Source of the DNA: Gemmatimonadota bacterium
Lineage (GTDB): Bacteria > Gemmatimonadota > Gemmatimonadetes > Palauibacterales > Palauibacteraceae
Length of the DNA: 64,000 bases
NCBI GenBank assembly: GCA_022825725.1
Contig: JAJDWE010000031.1
Span: forward strand, 124,001-188,000
Direction: 5' to 3'
The notes below the pieces were generated by a model. The model made no database searches. It saw only the letters and a list, made by a program, of their open reading frames with translations, and was not told where the DNA came from. This document shows, piece by piece, positions 55,578-64,000 of this stretch. Position numbers and translations under genes: made by a program. Each line of letters begins with the position of its first letter. The stretch's first letter is position 1.

Positions 55578-55633
55578 GTGGCTCTTTAGCGATTGTTTTA
55601 CGTGGCTGCAATCCGCCTCAAATCACCACGTCC
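55578..55633 (-). ncRNA. SAM-II (SAM_alpha) riboswitch candidate upstream of metH
   Basis: Minus strand GGACGTGGTGATTTGAGGCGGATTGCAGCCACGTAAAACAATCGCTAAAGAGCCA: P1 ACGTGG/CCACGT, loop TGATTT...ATTGCA, pseudoknot GATTG/CAATC, 3' GCTAAA; matches the recalled SAM-II consensus. Confidence 0.85.
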
Positions 55634-55733
55634 GGATTCCCCGGCGAACCGGAAACTAGCGCTCTCGCGGCGCCGACGAAACTTTGATCGGACTCGATTA
55701 AACGATGTCGCGGGAAGATGTGTCTGGCCTTAC

Positions 55734-58532
55734 ATGCAAAACTGGCGTCTGGCGGGCCGCGCGGTGCTCCTCTCCGCGGCTCTCGCGATAAACGGGGTGG
55801 GGTGGGGGCTTCACGGGCAGCAGGAGGGGCTCTCACCGCCCGAAGGACCCGAAGCGACCGTCTTTCGGGGAGGCACGCATCCGGCGGCCGTGGACGCGGT
55901 GCGTCGCGAGGGCGCGCTCTCGATCGACGGCCGGCTCGACGATCCGGCGTGGCAGCCGGCCCCCATCATCACCGACTTCGTCCAGGGCGTGCCGCTGGAG
56001 GGCGCGGAGCCGTCCGAGCCCACCGAAGTCCGGGTCGTGTTCGACGACGGCGCGATCTACGTCGCCGCCCGCATGTACGAGAGCGACCCGCGCGTGATCC
56101 GGGCGCGCCTCACGCGCCGGGATGAACGGGGTTCCTTCGATTCCTTCAAGCTCTCCCTCGATCCGAACCGGGACGGGCTGACCGGCTACGAGTTCGAGGT
56201 CAGCGCCGCCGGCGCCGAGACGGACCGGTACCTGTTCGGCGATACCCAGGAAGACGTGAACTGGGACGCCATCTGGGACTCCGCGGTGCAGGTCGACGAC
56301 CGGGGGTGGACCGTGGAGATGCGGATTCCGCTCTCCCAGATCCGCTACGAAGCCCGCCCCGGCATGCAGACGTGGGGCATCAACTTCGAGCGGAGACGGC
56401 TCGAAACGAACGAGACGGACTATTTCGCCCTGCAATCGCGTACGACTCGCGGGCGCGTGAGCCAGTTCGGCACCATCGACGGGCTCCAACTCGCGAGCGC
56501 GAGCCGCAGGTTCGAGGTTCGCCCCTTCGCCGTGTCCCAGTACCACACCGCGCCGGCGACACCAGGGAATCCGCTGTTCGACGGCACGGAGATGGAACCT
56601 CGCGGCGGCCTCGACATGAGCATGGGGATCGGCTCCGCCTTCAGCCTCGATGCGACCATATACCCCGACTTCGGGCAGGTGGAGGTGGACCCCGAGGTCA
56701 TCAACCTCACGGCATTCGAGACCTTCTTCCCGGAGAAGCGGCCCTTCTTCGTGCGGGACGCGCAGATCTTCACCTTCGCGGGCTCGCGCGGCGGCCGAAT
56801 GGGTGGTGGGAAGGCGCTCTTCTTCAGCCGGCGGATCGGGCGGGAGCCGCGGGGATCCGGACCTTACGAGGCGGACTTCCACGACCAGCCGCACCAGACG
56901 TCGATCCTGGGGGCGGCAAAGCTCACGGGCAGAACCCGGAGCGGCCTCTCCGTAGGCGCCCTGGCGGCGGTCACCGGACAGGAGATGGGGCAGGCATTTT
57001 TTGCCCAGGATGATTCCCTGGGAAGGTTCGTCGCCGAGCCCCAGGCTGAGCATGCGGTCGTTCGGCTGCAGCAGGACTTTCGCGGGGGTGCGAGCAAGAT
57101 CGGCGTCATCGGGACCGGACTCAAACGGGAACTCCCGGGCGATGAATCGTTCGATTTCCTCCCCTCGGAGGCGTTCAGTTTCGGGCTCGACTTCGAACAT
57201 CAGTGGGGCGGGGCCCGCGGTCGAGATTTTCGCCTGTGGGGCTTCTATTCGGGCAGTCTTGTCCAGGGTTCGAGCGAGGCGCTCACGCGGCTCCAGCGGA
57301 ATCCGACCCACTACTTCCAGCGCCCCGACGCGACGTACCTGGCGGTGGACTCCACCGCTACGTCCATGTTCGGGAGCGACTGGCGGGTACAGCTCGAGAA
57401 GGAGGGCGAGCACTGGACCTGGGGCACATGGGCGGGCCAGCAGACGCCGGGCTTCGAAGTCAACGACTTCGGTTTCCTCACCAGTGGCGAGCGGCTCGAC
57501 GTGGGGGCCCGCATCGGATACCGGGAGATCAGGCCGGGCAACCTGTTCCGGAACTACAACATAAGCCTCTTCACCTATCACAATTTCCGTCATTCACTGC
57601 TGGAGAAGGTGCGGGGTCCGGACCATTTCCGCCGGTCCTACGACACAGGAGCGGCGTGGATGAGCGGCAGGTTCACGTTTCTCAACAACTGGGCGTTCAA
57701 CCTCAACTTCTCCTATTCGCCGGAATCGCAGTCCGACACGCAGACGCGCGGGGGTCCGCTGATGACGGAACCCGCGGAGTTCAACGTGCGCGTGGACGCA
57801 AACACGGACCGGAGCCGGTCGTTTCACGTGTCGCCGCGCTTCTCGTACCGCGTGGCGGCGCAGGGACGGGGGCACGACTTCAACACGGGCCTGAACATCT
57901 CCTACCGTCCGCTTCCGAACTGGCGGTTTTCGCTGAGCCCGAACTACACGGACAGGCGGGATGCAGCGCAGTACGTGACGCGGACGAGCACCCTCGACTA
58001 CCTGCCGACATACGGGACGCGATTCCTGTTCGGAGACCTCCAGCGGACGGGCTTCTCGATGGAAACCCGGCTGAACGTGTCCTTCACGCCCGACGTCAGC
58101 CTGCAGCTCTATGCGCAGCCGCTCCTCACCGCGGGTGACTATCTCGGCTATCGACAGCTGGAGGCCCCCGGATCGTTCGACTTCGTCGAATACGCCGAGG
58201 GGCGGGCCTACCGCTTCAACGGCGTCGTCACGGGCTGCACGGGCGGGACCACCTGCGCCTTCGACGGCTCGCGCTATTTCGACTTCGACGGCGACGGCAC
58301 GCTGGACTACTCCACGCGGGACCGTGACTTCAACATCCGCTCGCTGCGCGGCAACGCGGTGTTCCGCTGGGAGTACCGTCCGGGGTCCGAGCTCTTCCTG
58401 GTGTGGCAGCACGCGCGCCGCGACAGCGTCCTGCTCGGCAATTTCGATCTCAATCGAGACGTGGAGGGGTTGTTCCTCGCGCCGGCGGAGAACGTCTTCA
58501 TCGTGAAGGTGAGTCACTACCTCTCCATCTGA
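55734..58532 (+). CDS. Secreted CBM9-like / DUF5916 domain protein
   Basis: ALSIDGRLDDPAWQPAPIITDFVQGVPLEGAEPSEPTEVRVVFDDGAIYVAARMYES; YPDFGQVEVDPEVINLTAFETFFPEKRPFFVRDAQIF. Confidence 0.9.
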   Translation: MQNWRLAGRAVLLSAALAINGVGWGLHGQQEGLSPPEGPEATVFRGGTHPAAVDAVRREGALSIDGRLDDPAWQPAPIITDFVQGVPLEGAEPSEPTEVRVVFDDGAIYVAARMYESDPRVIRARLTRRDERGSFDSFKLSLDPNRDGLTGYEFEVSAAGAETDRYLFGDTQEDVNWDAIWDSAVQVDDRGWTVEMRIPLSQIRYEARPGMQTWGINFERRRLETNETDYFALQSRTTRGRVSQFGTIDGLQLASASRRFEVRPFAVSQYHTAPATPGNPLFDGTEMEPRGGLDMSMGIGSAFSLDATIYPDFGQVEVDPEVINLTAFETFFPEKRPFFVRDAQIFTFAGSRGGRMGGGKALFFSRRIGREPRGSGPYEADFHDQPHQTSILGAAKLTGRTRSGLSVGALAAVTGQEMGQAFFAQDDSLGRFVAEPQAEHAVVRLQQDFRGGASKIGVIGTGLKRELPGDESFDFLPSEAFSFGLDFEHQWGGARGRDFRLWGFYSGSLVQGSSEALTRLQRNPTHYFQRPDATYLAVDSTATSMFGSDWRVQLEKEGEHWTWGTWAGQQTPGFEVNDFGFLTSGERLDVGARIGYREIRPGNLFRNYNISLFTYHNFRHSLLEKVRGPDHFRRSYDTGAAWMSGRFTFLNNWAFNLNFSYSPESQSDTQTRGGPLMTEPAEFNVRVDANTDRSRSFHVSPRFSYRVAAQGRGHDFNTGLNISYRPLPNWRFSLSPNYTDRRDAAQYVTRTSTLDYLPTYGTRFLFGDLQRTGFSMETRLNVSFTPDVSLQLYAQPLLTAGDYLGYRQLEAPGSFDFVEYAEGRAYRFNGVVTGCTGGTTCAFDGSRYFDFDGDGTLDYSTRDRDFNIRSLRGNAVFRWEYRPGSELFLVWQHARRDSVLLGNFDLNRDVEGLFLAPAENVFIVKVSHYLSI

Positions 58533-58701
58533 CCCGCCCGCCGAGCCCGGATTCTGGCGCGACCCGTGTGGCAACGGCTAACGTCCCGCCAGCTGACCGG
58601 GTCTTTCCGCGGCTGGTGGACCCCGACCGTACGGGGCGCCCGCGCCGACGCCGGATCGGGCCCGGAGCGCTTGAAGTTGCGGAGCGACCCACCCCACGGA
58701 G

Positions 58702-59868
58702 ATGAACGCCTTGCCGACGAGTCCTCTGTGCCTGACGGACGTCACGCTGAGGGAGGTCGAACTCCCGCTCCGTGAGCGGTTCATCATCTCGTCCGGATGG
58801 GTCGAGAACCGCCGGATCCTTCTGCTCGAACTCCGCGACGAGAGCGGCGCCACGGCCTGGTCGGAGTGCGTGTGCGGGGAGGAGCCGAACTACTCCCCCG
58901 AGACCGTGGACACGGCGCGGCTGGCGTTGCGGCGATGGCTCCTGCCGCGGGTGCTGGGGCGGGAACTCGAGGGCCCGGAGGCGGTCAAGCCCCTTCTGGA
59001 CGAGGGGGTTCAGGGGCACCCCATGGCCAAGGCCGCGATCGAGATGGGCATCTGGGGCCTGAGCGCCGAAATCCGGGGCGTCTCGCTGTCGGAACTCGTC
59101 GGAGGGACCCGGGACCGAGTGGCGACGGGCATCTCGCTCGGCCTCCAGCCTTCACCCGCCGCGCTCGTCGAGAAGGCGCGGCAGGCGGTCGACCAGGGCT
59201 ACGGGAAGGTCAAGCTCAAGATCAGCCCGGAGAAGGACATCGAGTACGTCGCGGCGGTGCGCGAGGCGCTGGGTCCGGACCGTGAACTCGCCGTCGACGC
59301 GAACGCCGCGTACACGCTCGACGACGCCGGGCGCCTGGCGGAACTCGACGCGTTCGGCCTGATCATGATCGAGCAGCCGCTGGCGGCCGGCGACCTCGTG
59401 CGCCACGCCCGGCTCCAGGAGCGGCTCGCCACGCCCGTCTGCCTCGACGAGTCGATCGTGGACCCGGCGTCGTGCGAGGACATGCTGGCGCTCGGCAGCG
59501 GGCGGATCGTGAACATCAAGCCGGGTCGCGTCGGCGGGTTCCGGAACTCCCGGGAGATCCACGACATCTCGGCGCGGGCCGGGGTGCCGGTCTGGTGCGG
59601 GGGGATGCTCGAGAGCGGGATCGGGCGCGCCTACAACGTCGCGCTGGCTTCGATGCCGAACTTCCGGCTTCCGGGCGATCTGTCGCCGAGCGCCCGCTAC
59701 TGGGAACGCGACATCGTCACCCCCGAGTGGACGATGAGCGCGGATGGCTTCGTGACGGTGCCGCGCGACCGGCCCGGGATCGGTGTCGAGATGGACATCG
59801 AGCGCGTGGAAGCGCTGACGCGACGGAGCGAGACGATCTCCGCCACCGGCGTCCGCGTTCCGGCGTAA
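58702..59868 (+). CDS. Enolase-superfamily o-succinylbenzoate synthase / N-succinylamino acid racemase
   Basis: GKVKLKISPEKD (KxK), AVDANAAYT, IMIEQPL, VCLDESI, NIKPGRVGG, WCGGMLESGIGRAYNVALASMPNFRLPGDLSPSARYW. Confidence 0.9.
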   Translation: MNALPTSPLCLTDVTLREVELPLRERFIISSGWVENRRILLLELRDESGATAWSECVCGEEPNYSPETVDTARLALRRWLLPRVLGRELEGPEAVKPLLDEGVQGHPMAKAAIEMGIWGLSAEIRGVSLSELVGGTRDRVATGISLGLQPSPAALVEKARQAVDQGYGKVKLKISPEKDIEYVAAVREALGPDRELAVDANAAYTLDDAGRLAELDAFGLIMIEQPLAAGDLVRHARLQERLATPVCLDESIVDPASCEDMLALGSGRIVNIKPGRVGGFRNSREIHDISARAGVPVWCGGMLESGIGRAYNVALASMPNFRLPGDLSPSARYWERDIVTPEWTMSADGFVTVPRDRPGIGVEMDIERVEALTRRSETISATGVRVPA

Positions 59869-60677
59869 TGGAGTTTCGCGCGCTCGAGACGCTCGAGGAG
59901 TGGCGTGCGTGCGTACGGCTACAGGAGACGACGTGGGGGGAGGGGTTCTCCGACATCGTTCCCGCCTCCGTCCTCCAGGTCTCGCAGAAGATCGGCGGCT
60001 TTACGGGCGGGGCGTTCGAGGACGGGCGCATGATCGGCTTCGTCTATTCCCTTCTCGGACGGTTCGAGGGCGTCCCATCCCACTGGTCGCACATGTTGGC
60101 CGTCGAGCCGTCCGCGCGCGGACGTGGCCTGGGCCGCGATCTGAAGCTCTTTCAGCGGGAGTCTGTCCGGTCCGACGGCATCCACACCATCTTCTGGACG
60201 TACGACCCAATGGTCGCGCGCAACGCACACTTGAACCTGAACCGGCTCGGTGCGACGGTGCTTCGGTACGCGCCGAACATGTACGGCGCCGATACGGGGA
60301 GCCCCTTGCACGCGGGGGGGGAAACCGACCGGTTCATCGTGCGCTGGGATCTCGACGGCCCGGAGACGCGCCGGGCCCTCGACGACGGATCCCGGCGCTC
60401 GGCCCGGCGGCTCCACGCGCCGCTTCCGGATCCGGCCTGCGTCGTGCCCCGGCCGGGAGAAGGCGGCGCGGCGGATGTTGGACTGCCCGGCGGCGACGAG
60501 GTCTTCGTCGAGGTTCCGGCGGATGTCGAATCGCTGCCACCCGACGGGTCGCTCGTGCGGTGGCGCGAAACGGTGCGGGACGCGTTCCTGGCCTATCTCA
60601 GGAGGGGCTATGCGGTGGAGAGCCTTGTCAGAAATCCCTCGGCGGACCGGTGTTTCTATGTCCTGCGCCGCAGCTGA
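59868..60677 (+). CDS. GNAT superfamily acyltransferase (COG3375-like)
   Basis: RLQETTWGEGFSDIVPASVLQVSQKIGGFTGGAFEDGRMIGFVYSLLG...MLAVEPSARGRGLGRDLKLFQRE; TAATG overlap with upstream gene. Confidence 0.85.
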   Translation: MEFRALETLEEWRACVRLQETTWGEGFSDIVPASVLQVSQKIGGFTGGAFEDGRMIGFVYSLLGRFEGVPSHWSHMLAVEPSARGRGLGRDLKLFQRESVRSDGIHTIFWTYDPMVARNAHLNLNRLGATVLRYAPNMYGADTGSPLHAGGETDRFIVRWDLDGPETRRALDDGSRRSARRLHAPLPDPACVVPRPGEGGAADVGLPGGDEVFVEVPADVESLPPDGSLVRWRETVRDAFLAYLRRGYAVESLVRNPSADRCFYVLRRS

Positions 60678-62808
60678 TCACGTGAAGCCGCGGGTCGCGG
60701 CGGCCCGCGGACGGATGTGGGCGGCCGGCATCCTGGGGCTCCTCGCTCCTCTCGCGCCGTCCGCCGCCTCGGCCCAGAGCCCGTATTCCGTGGAGGACAT
60801 CCTCTCCGCGCCCTTCGCCACCGATCTCACTGCCGCGCCGGTCGGGGCCGCGTTCGCCTGGGTCCGATACGACCGGGGCGTCCGCAACCTCTGGGTCGCC
60901 GAGGGCCCGGAGTACGTGGGTCGCCGGCTCACGAACTGGACCGAGGACGACGGTCAGGATCTGTCCCAGCTCCGGTTCACGCCGGACGGGCGTCAGGTCA
61001 TCTTCGTGCGCGGAGGCGGGCCGAACCGGTCCGGTGAGATCCCGAACCCGCGCTCCGACCCCGAACCGGCGACTCAGATGGTGTGGGTGGCGGGGCTCGA
61101 CGGGACCTCGCGGCCGCTCGCCGAGGGGAGTGCCCCGGCGATCGCGCCGGACGGACGCACGCTCGCGTTCCTGAACCGCGGTCAGATCTTCACGCTCACG
61201 CTCGATGGCTCTGCGCCGCCCGGTCCACTCCTCCGCATCCGCGGGAGCGCGAGTTCGCTGGCCTGGTCCCCCGACGGGGGCCGGCTGGCCTTCGTCAGCA
61301 ACCGCGGGGATCACGCGTTCGTCGGCGTCTTCTCGCTGGACGATCGGTCGGTCCGCTATCTGGATCCGAGTCTGGATCGCGACGGCAGCCCCACGTGGTC
61401 GCCGGACGGTTCGGCCATCGCGTTCATCCGCGTCCCGAAGGAGGGGGCGCAGTTGCCGTTCTCGCCGCTCCGCAGCGCCCTGCCGTGGTCGATCCGGATG
61501 GCGGACCCCGACACGGGCGAGGCACGCGCGGTGTGGAAGGCTCCGCCCGGGCGAGGGAGCGCCTTTCAGGCCATGACCGGGCCCTCCCTCATCTGGCTCG
61601 CCTCCGACCGGCTCGTCTTCCCGTGGGAACGGGAGGGCTGGCACCAGCTATACTCCGTGCCGGTCGCGGGCGGCGAGGCGGCGCACCTCACGCCGGGCGA
61701 GTTCGAAGTCGAATCCGTGCTTCCGTCGCCGGACGGAGAGTCCGTCTACTACGTCTCCAACGCGGACGACATCGACCGCCGCCACGTGTGGCGGGTGACC
61801 GCGGGCGGTCCGCCCGAAGCGTTGACGTCGGGGAACGGCATCGAGTGGAACCCCGCCGTCACTCCCGACGGCGTCCTCGGGTTCCTCGCCGCCGACGGCC
61901 GGACCCCGGCCCACGCCGAGGTGGATGCGGGGGGAGAACGGCGTCCCTTCGTCGACGGATTCATGCCGGAGGCCTTCCCCTTCGAGAATCTCGTGGAGCC
62001 GCAGCAGGTGACCTTCGAGTCCGAGGACGGGATCCTGATCCACGGACAGCTCTTCCTCCCGCCCGTGTCGGTGGAGGGCGGGCGGCACCCGGCCGCGATC
62101 TTCTTTCACGGCGGGTCGAGGCGGCAGATGCTCCTCGGCTGGCACTACATGCGCTACTACCACAACGCGTACGCCCTGAACCAGTACCTGGCGAGCCGCG
62201 GCTACGTCGTCCTCTCGGTGAACTATCGCAGCGGCACCGGCTACGGGCTCGAGTTCAGGGAGGCGCTGAACTACGGCGCTCGTGGTGCGAGCGAATACCG
62301 CGATGTCGTCGCGGCGGCACGCTTCCTCGGCGAACGGGATGATGTGGACGCGACGCGGGTCGGGCTCTGGGGCGGCTCCTACGGGGGCTACCTCACGGCC
62401 CTCGGCCTCGCGCGGAACTCGGATCTCTTCGCCGCGGGCGTCGACATTCACGGCGTCCACGACTGGAACATGGTCATCCGCAACTTCGTGCCGTCCTACC
62501 AGCCGGAGACGCGCGAGGCCTTCGCCCGGCTCGCGTTCGAATCCTCGCCGATGGCGTGGATCGACGGCTGGCGTTCCCCGGTGCTTCTCATCCACGGCGA
62601 CGACGACCGCAACGTGCCGTTCTCGGAATCCGTCGACCTCATCGAGTCGCTGCGGAGGCGCGGCGTCGAGGTCGAGCAACTCGTCTTCCCGGACGAGGTC
62701 CACGGCTTCCTCCTGCACCGGAACTGGGTCACCGCCTTCGAGCGGTCCGCCGAATTCATGGATGCGCACCTGCAGGAGACCCCGGCCACGGGAGGCGCGA
62801 AGCCGTGA
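60658..62808 (+). CDS. Secreted S9 family serine peptidase
   Basis: Signal peptide GLLAPLAPSAASAQ; WSPDGG repeats; GLWGGSYGGYLTALGLA; LLIHGDDDRNVPFSESVDLIESL; DEVHGFL; start uncertain (60658, 60682 or 60715). Confidence 0.92.
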   Translation: MSCAAADHVKPRVAAARGRMWAAGILGLLAPLAPSAASAQSPYSVEDILSAPFATDLTAAPVGAAFAWVRYDRGVRNLWVAEGPEYVGRRLTNWTEDDGQDLSQLRFTPDGRQVIFVRGGGPNRSGEIPNPRSDPEPATQMVWVAGLDGTSRPLAEGSAPAIAPDGRTLAFLNRGQIFTLTLDGSAPPGPLLRIRGSASSLAWSPDGGRLAFVSNRGDHAFVGVFSLDDRSVRYLDPSLDRDGSPTWSPDGSAIAFIRVPKEGAQLPFSPLRSALPWSIRMADPDTGEARAVWKAPPGRGSAFQAMTGPSLIWLASDRLVFPWEREGWHQLYSVPVAGGEAAHLTPGEFEVESVLPSPDGESVYYVSNADDIDRRHVWRVTAGGPPEALTSGNGIEWNPAVTPDGVLGFLAADGRTPAHAEVDAGGERRPFVDGFMPEAFPFENLVEPQQVTFESEDGILIHGQLFLPPVSVEGGRHPAAIFFHGGSRRQMLLGWHYMRYYHNAYALNQYLASRGYVVLSVNYRSGTGYGLEFREALNYGARGASEYRDVVAAARFLGERDDVDATRVGLWGGSYGGYLTALGLARNSDLFAAGVDIHGVHDWNMVIRNFVPSYQPETREAFARLAFESSPMAWIDGWRSPVLLIHGDDDRNVPFSESVDLIESLRRRGVEVEQLVFPDEVHGFLLHRNWVTAFERSAEFMDAHLQETPATGGAKP

Positions 62809-63584
62809 CCGCCCGCGTCGCGGGACAGCTTGCGCTCGTCACGGGAGCAAGTTCGGGAATCGGCGAGGCCATCGCCCGCCGCCTCGCCGATGACGGCGCA
62901 AATCTCGTGCTCTGGGCTCGCAGGGCGGAGCGACTCACGCGCCTCGCGGAAGCGATCACGGCGCAGAGCGGGGTCACCGTGGACATCGGCGTCGTCGATA
63001 TCCGCAACAGCCGCGCGGTGCGGGAGGAGGCGGAGCGGCTCGGCGCCGCACTCGGCGTCCCCGACATCCTGGTCAACAACGCGGGCCTCGCCGCCGGCAT
63101 GGCGCTCGTCCAGGACGCCGACGTCGACGACTGGGACCGGATGATCGACACGAACGTGAAGGGCCTCCTCTACATGACGCGCGCCTTCCTCCCCGCCATG
63201 GTCGAGCGCGATTCGGGTCACGTCGTCAACATCGGAAGCATCACCGGCCGACAGGTCTATCCCGGCGGGACCGTGTACGCCGCCACGAAGTACGCCGTGC
63301 AGGCGATCACCGAGGGGACGAACCTGGATGTCCTCGGCACGGGCGTCCGGGTGTCGGGCGTCCACCCGGGTCTCGTCGAAACGGAGTTCGCGCTCGTGCG
63401 CTTCAAGGGCGACGAGGACCGCGCGCGAGCCACCTACGAGGGCGTGGAATCCCTCACCGGGGCGGACGTCGCCGAGGTCGTGTCCTACGTCGTGAACGCC
63501 CCGCCCCACATCAACCTGGCCGATGTTGTCGTGTTCGGGCCATCCCAGGGGAGCGTACACCACTTCTACCGCGACGGGGGCTGA
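62805..63584 (+). CDS. Short-chain dehydrogenase/reductase (YdfG-like)
   Basis: LALVTGASSGIGEAIARRLA; ILVNNAGLA; YAATKYAVQAITEG; GTG start overlapping the S9 stop. Confidence 0.93.
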   Translation: MTARVAGQLALVTGASSGIGEAIARRLADDGANLVLWARRAERLTRLAEAITAQSGVTVDIGVVDIRNSRAVREEAERLGAALGVPDILVNNAGLAAGMALVQDADVDDWDRMIDTNVKGLLYMTRAFLPAMVERDSGHVVNIGSITGRQVYPGGTVYAATKYAVQAITEGTNLDVLGTGVRVSGVHPGLVETEFALVRFKGDEDRARATYEGVESLTGADVAEVVSYVVNAPPHINLADVVVFGPSQGSVHHFYRDGG

Positions 63585-63607
63585 GCCTCCACCTCCCTTG
63601 CGTCGTT

Positions 63608-63639
63608 CCGATATATCGGGTACTATTTCGATATATCGA
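63608..63639. promoter_or_regulatory. Two CGATATATCG palindromes, 20-bp period, upstream of padR
   Basis: CCGATATATCGG (63608-63619) and TCGATATATCGA (63628-63639). Confidence 0.75.
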
Positions 63640-63665
63640 GACCGGTCGGAAGCGGGGGAGGTTGG

Positions 63666-64000
63666 ATGTTCACGAGCAAGGATGGATTCGGCGCCTGGGC
63701 AAACTGCAGCGGCCCGGGCGTTTTTCGTTTCGGCGGGGGACTCGCGGGCACTCGGCGCGTGGTTCGGAAGGGGGAGTTGAAGTTCGTCCTCCTCCGCCTC
63801 CTCTCCGACGAACCCATGCATGGCTACGAACTGATGCGGCGGCTGGAGGAGGAGTCCGGCGGCCTCTACACGCCGAGTCCGGGCTCCGTCTACCCTACCC
63901 TGCAGTTGCTCGAGGACCAGGGGTACGTGTCGTCGACACAGGAAGACGGGAAGCGCGTCTACCGTCTGACGGCCGCGGGCCGCGACTTCCTCCAGGAGCA
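63666..64000 (+). CDS. PadR family transcriptional regulator (partial, runs off window end)
   Basis: VRKGELKFVLLRLLSDEPMHGYELMRRLEEESGGLYTPSPGSVYPTLQLLEDQGYVSSTQEDGKRVYRLTAAGRDFL. Confidence 0.92.
   Translation, partial: MFTSKDGFGAWANCSGPGVFRFGGGLAGTRRVVRKGELKFVLLRLLSDEPMHGYELMRRLEEESGGLYTPSPGSVYPTLQLLEDQGYVSSTQEDGKRVYRLTAAGRDFLQE

Noticed and set aside
55528-55611. N-terminal extension of metH (start at TTG 55611)
   Set aside because: Would translate the SAM-II pseudoknot and terminator U-tract (LFFG); GTG 55527 with SD GGGGTGA fits better.
55540-55700. Cobalamin or SAH/SAM-I riboswitch upstream of metH
   Set aside because: Cobalamin box, SAM-I core (GATGAAACCC...) and SAH core (GAGGAGCGCTGC) not found; the SAM-II pattern fits instead.

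Overview
High-GC bacterial chromosomal window, densely coded on both strands. It carries about 50 confidently readable protein genes, and I found no rRNA, tRNA, CRISPR array or intact transposase. Gene content suggests a Gemmatimonadota-like genome: CBM9/DUF5916, VPS10/BNR and S9 secreted proteins, hrcA-dnaJ-hemW-dprA-obg, and tkt-rpiB-tal. That taxonomic placement is inference only. Main blocks, in order: mutS2 (partial)-HIT-rsmE; tkt-rpiB-tal; hrcA-dnaJ, hemW, dprA, obg; asparaginase and glycosyltransferase; ctpA, tmk, inositol-phosphate synthase plus CDP-alcohol phosphotransferase, ylbF-like, prmC, prfA, rpmE; a secreted Ig-like/HExxH metalloprotease lipoprotein; penicillin acylase; divergent Ku/LigD NHEJ pair; aminotransferase; secreted peptidases and oxidoreductases; mtnA, MetF-like protein, a VapC/Phd-type TA pair; pheA; a metH / homocysteine methyltransferase-MTHFR operon; an enolase-superfamily (OSBS/NSAR)-GNAT-S9-SDR operon; and a PadR regulator running off the end. 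The most notable non-coding find is a SAM-II (SAM_alpha) riboswitch-like H-type pseudoknot on the minus strand directly upstream of metH (about 55578-55633). It is followed by a strong intrinsic terminator with a U8 tract abutting the metH Shine-Dalgarno. Other notable observations: a TA operator palindrome that exactly fills a 17-bp promoter spacer, paired CGATATATCG palindromes before padR, a PLP aminotransferase with substituted canonical active-site residues, a Bor/Iss-like lipoprotein next to a 22-bp direct repeat, and a probable inositol-lipid gene pair.
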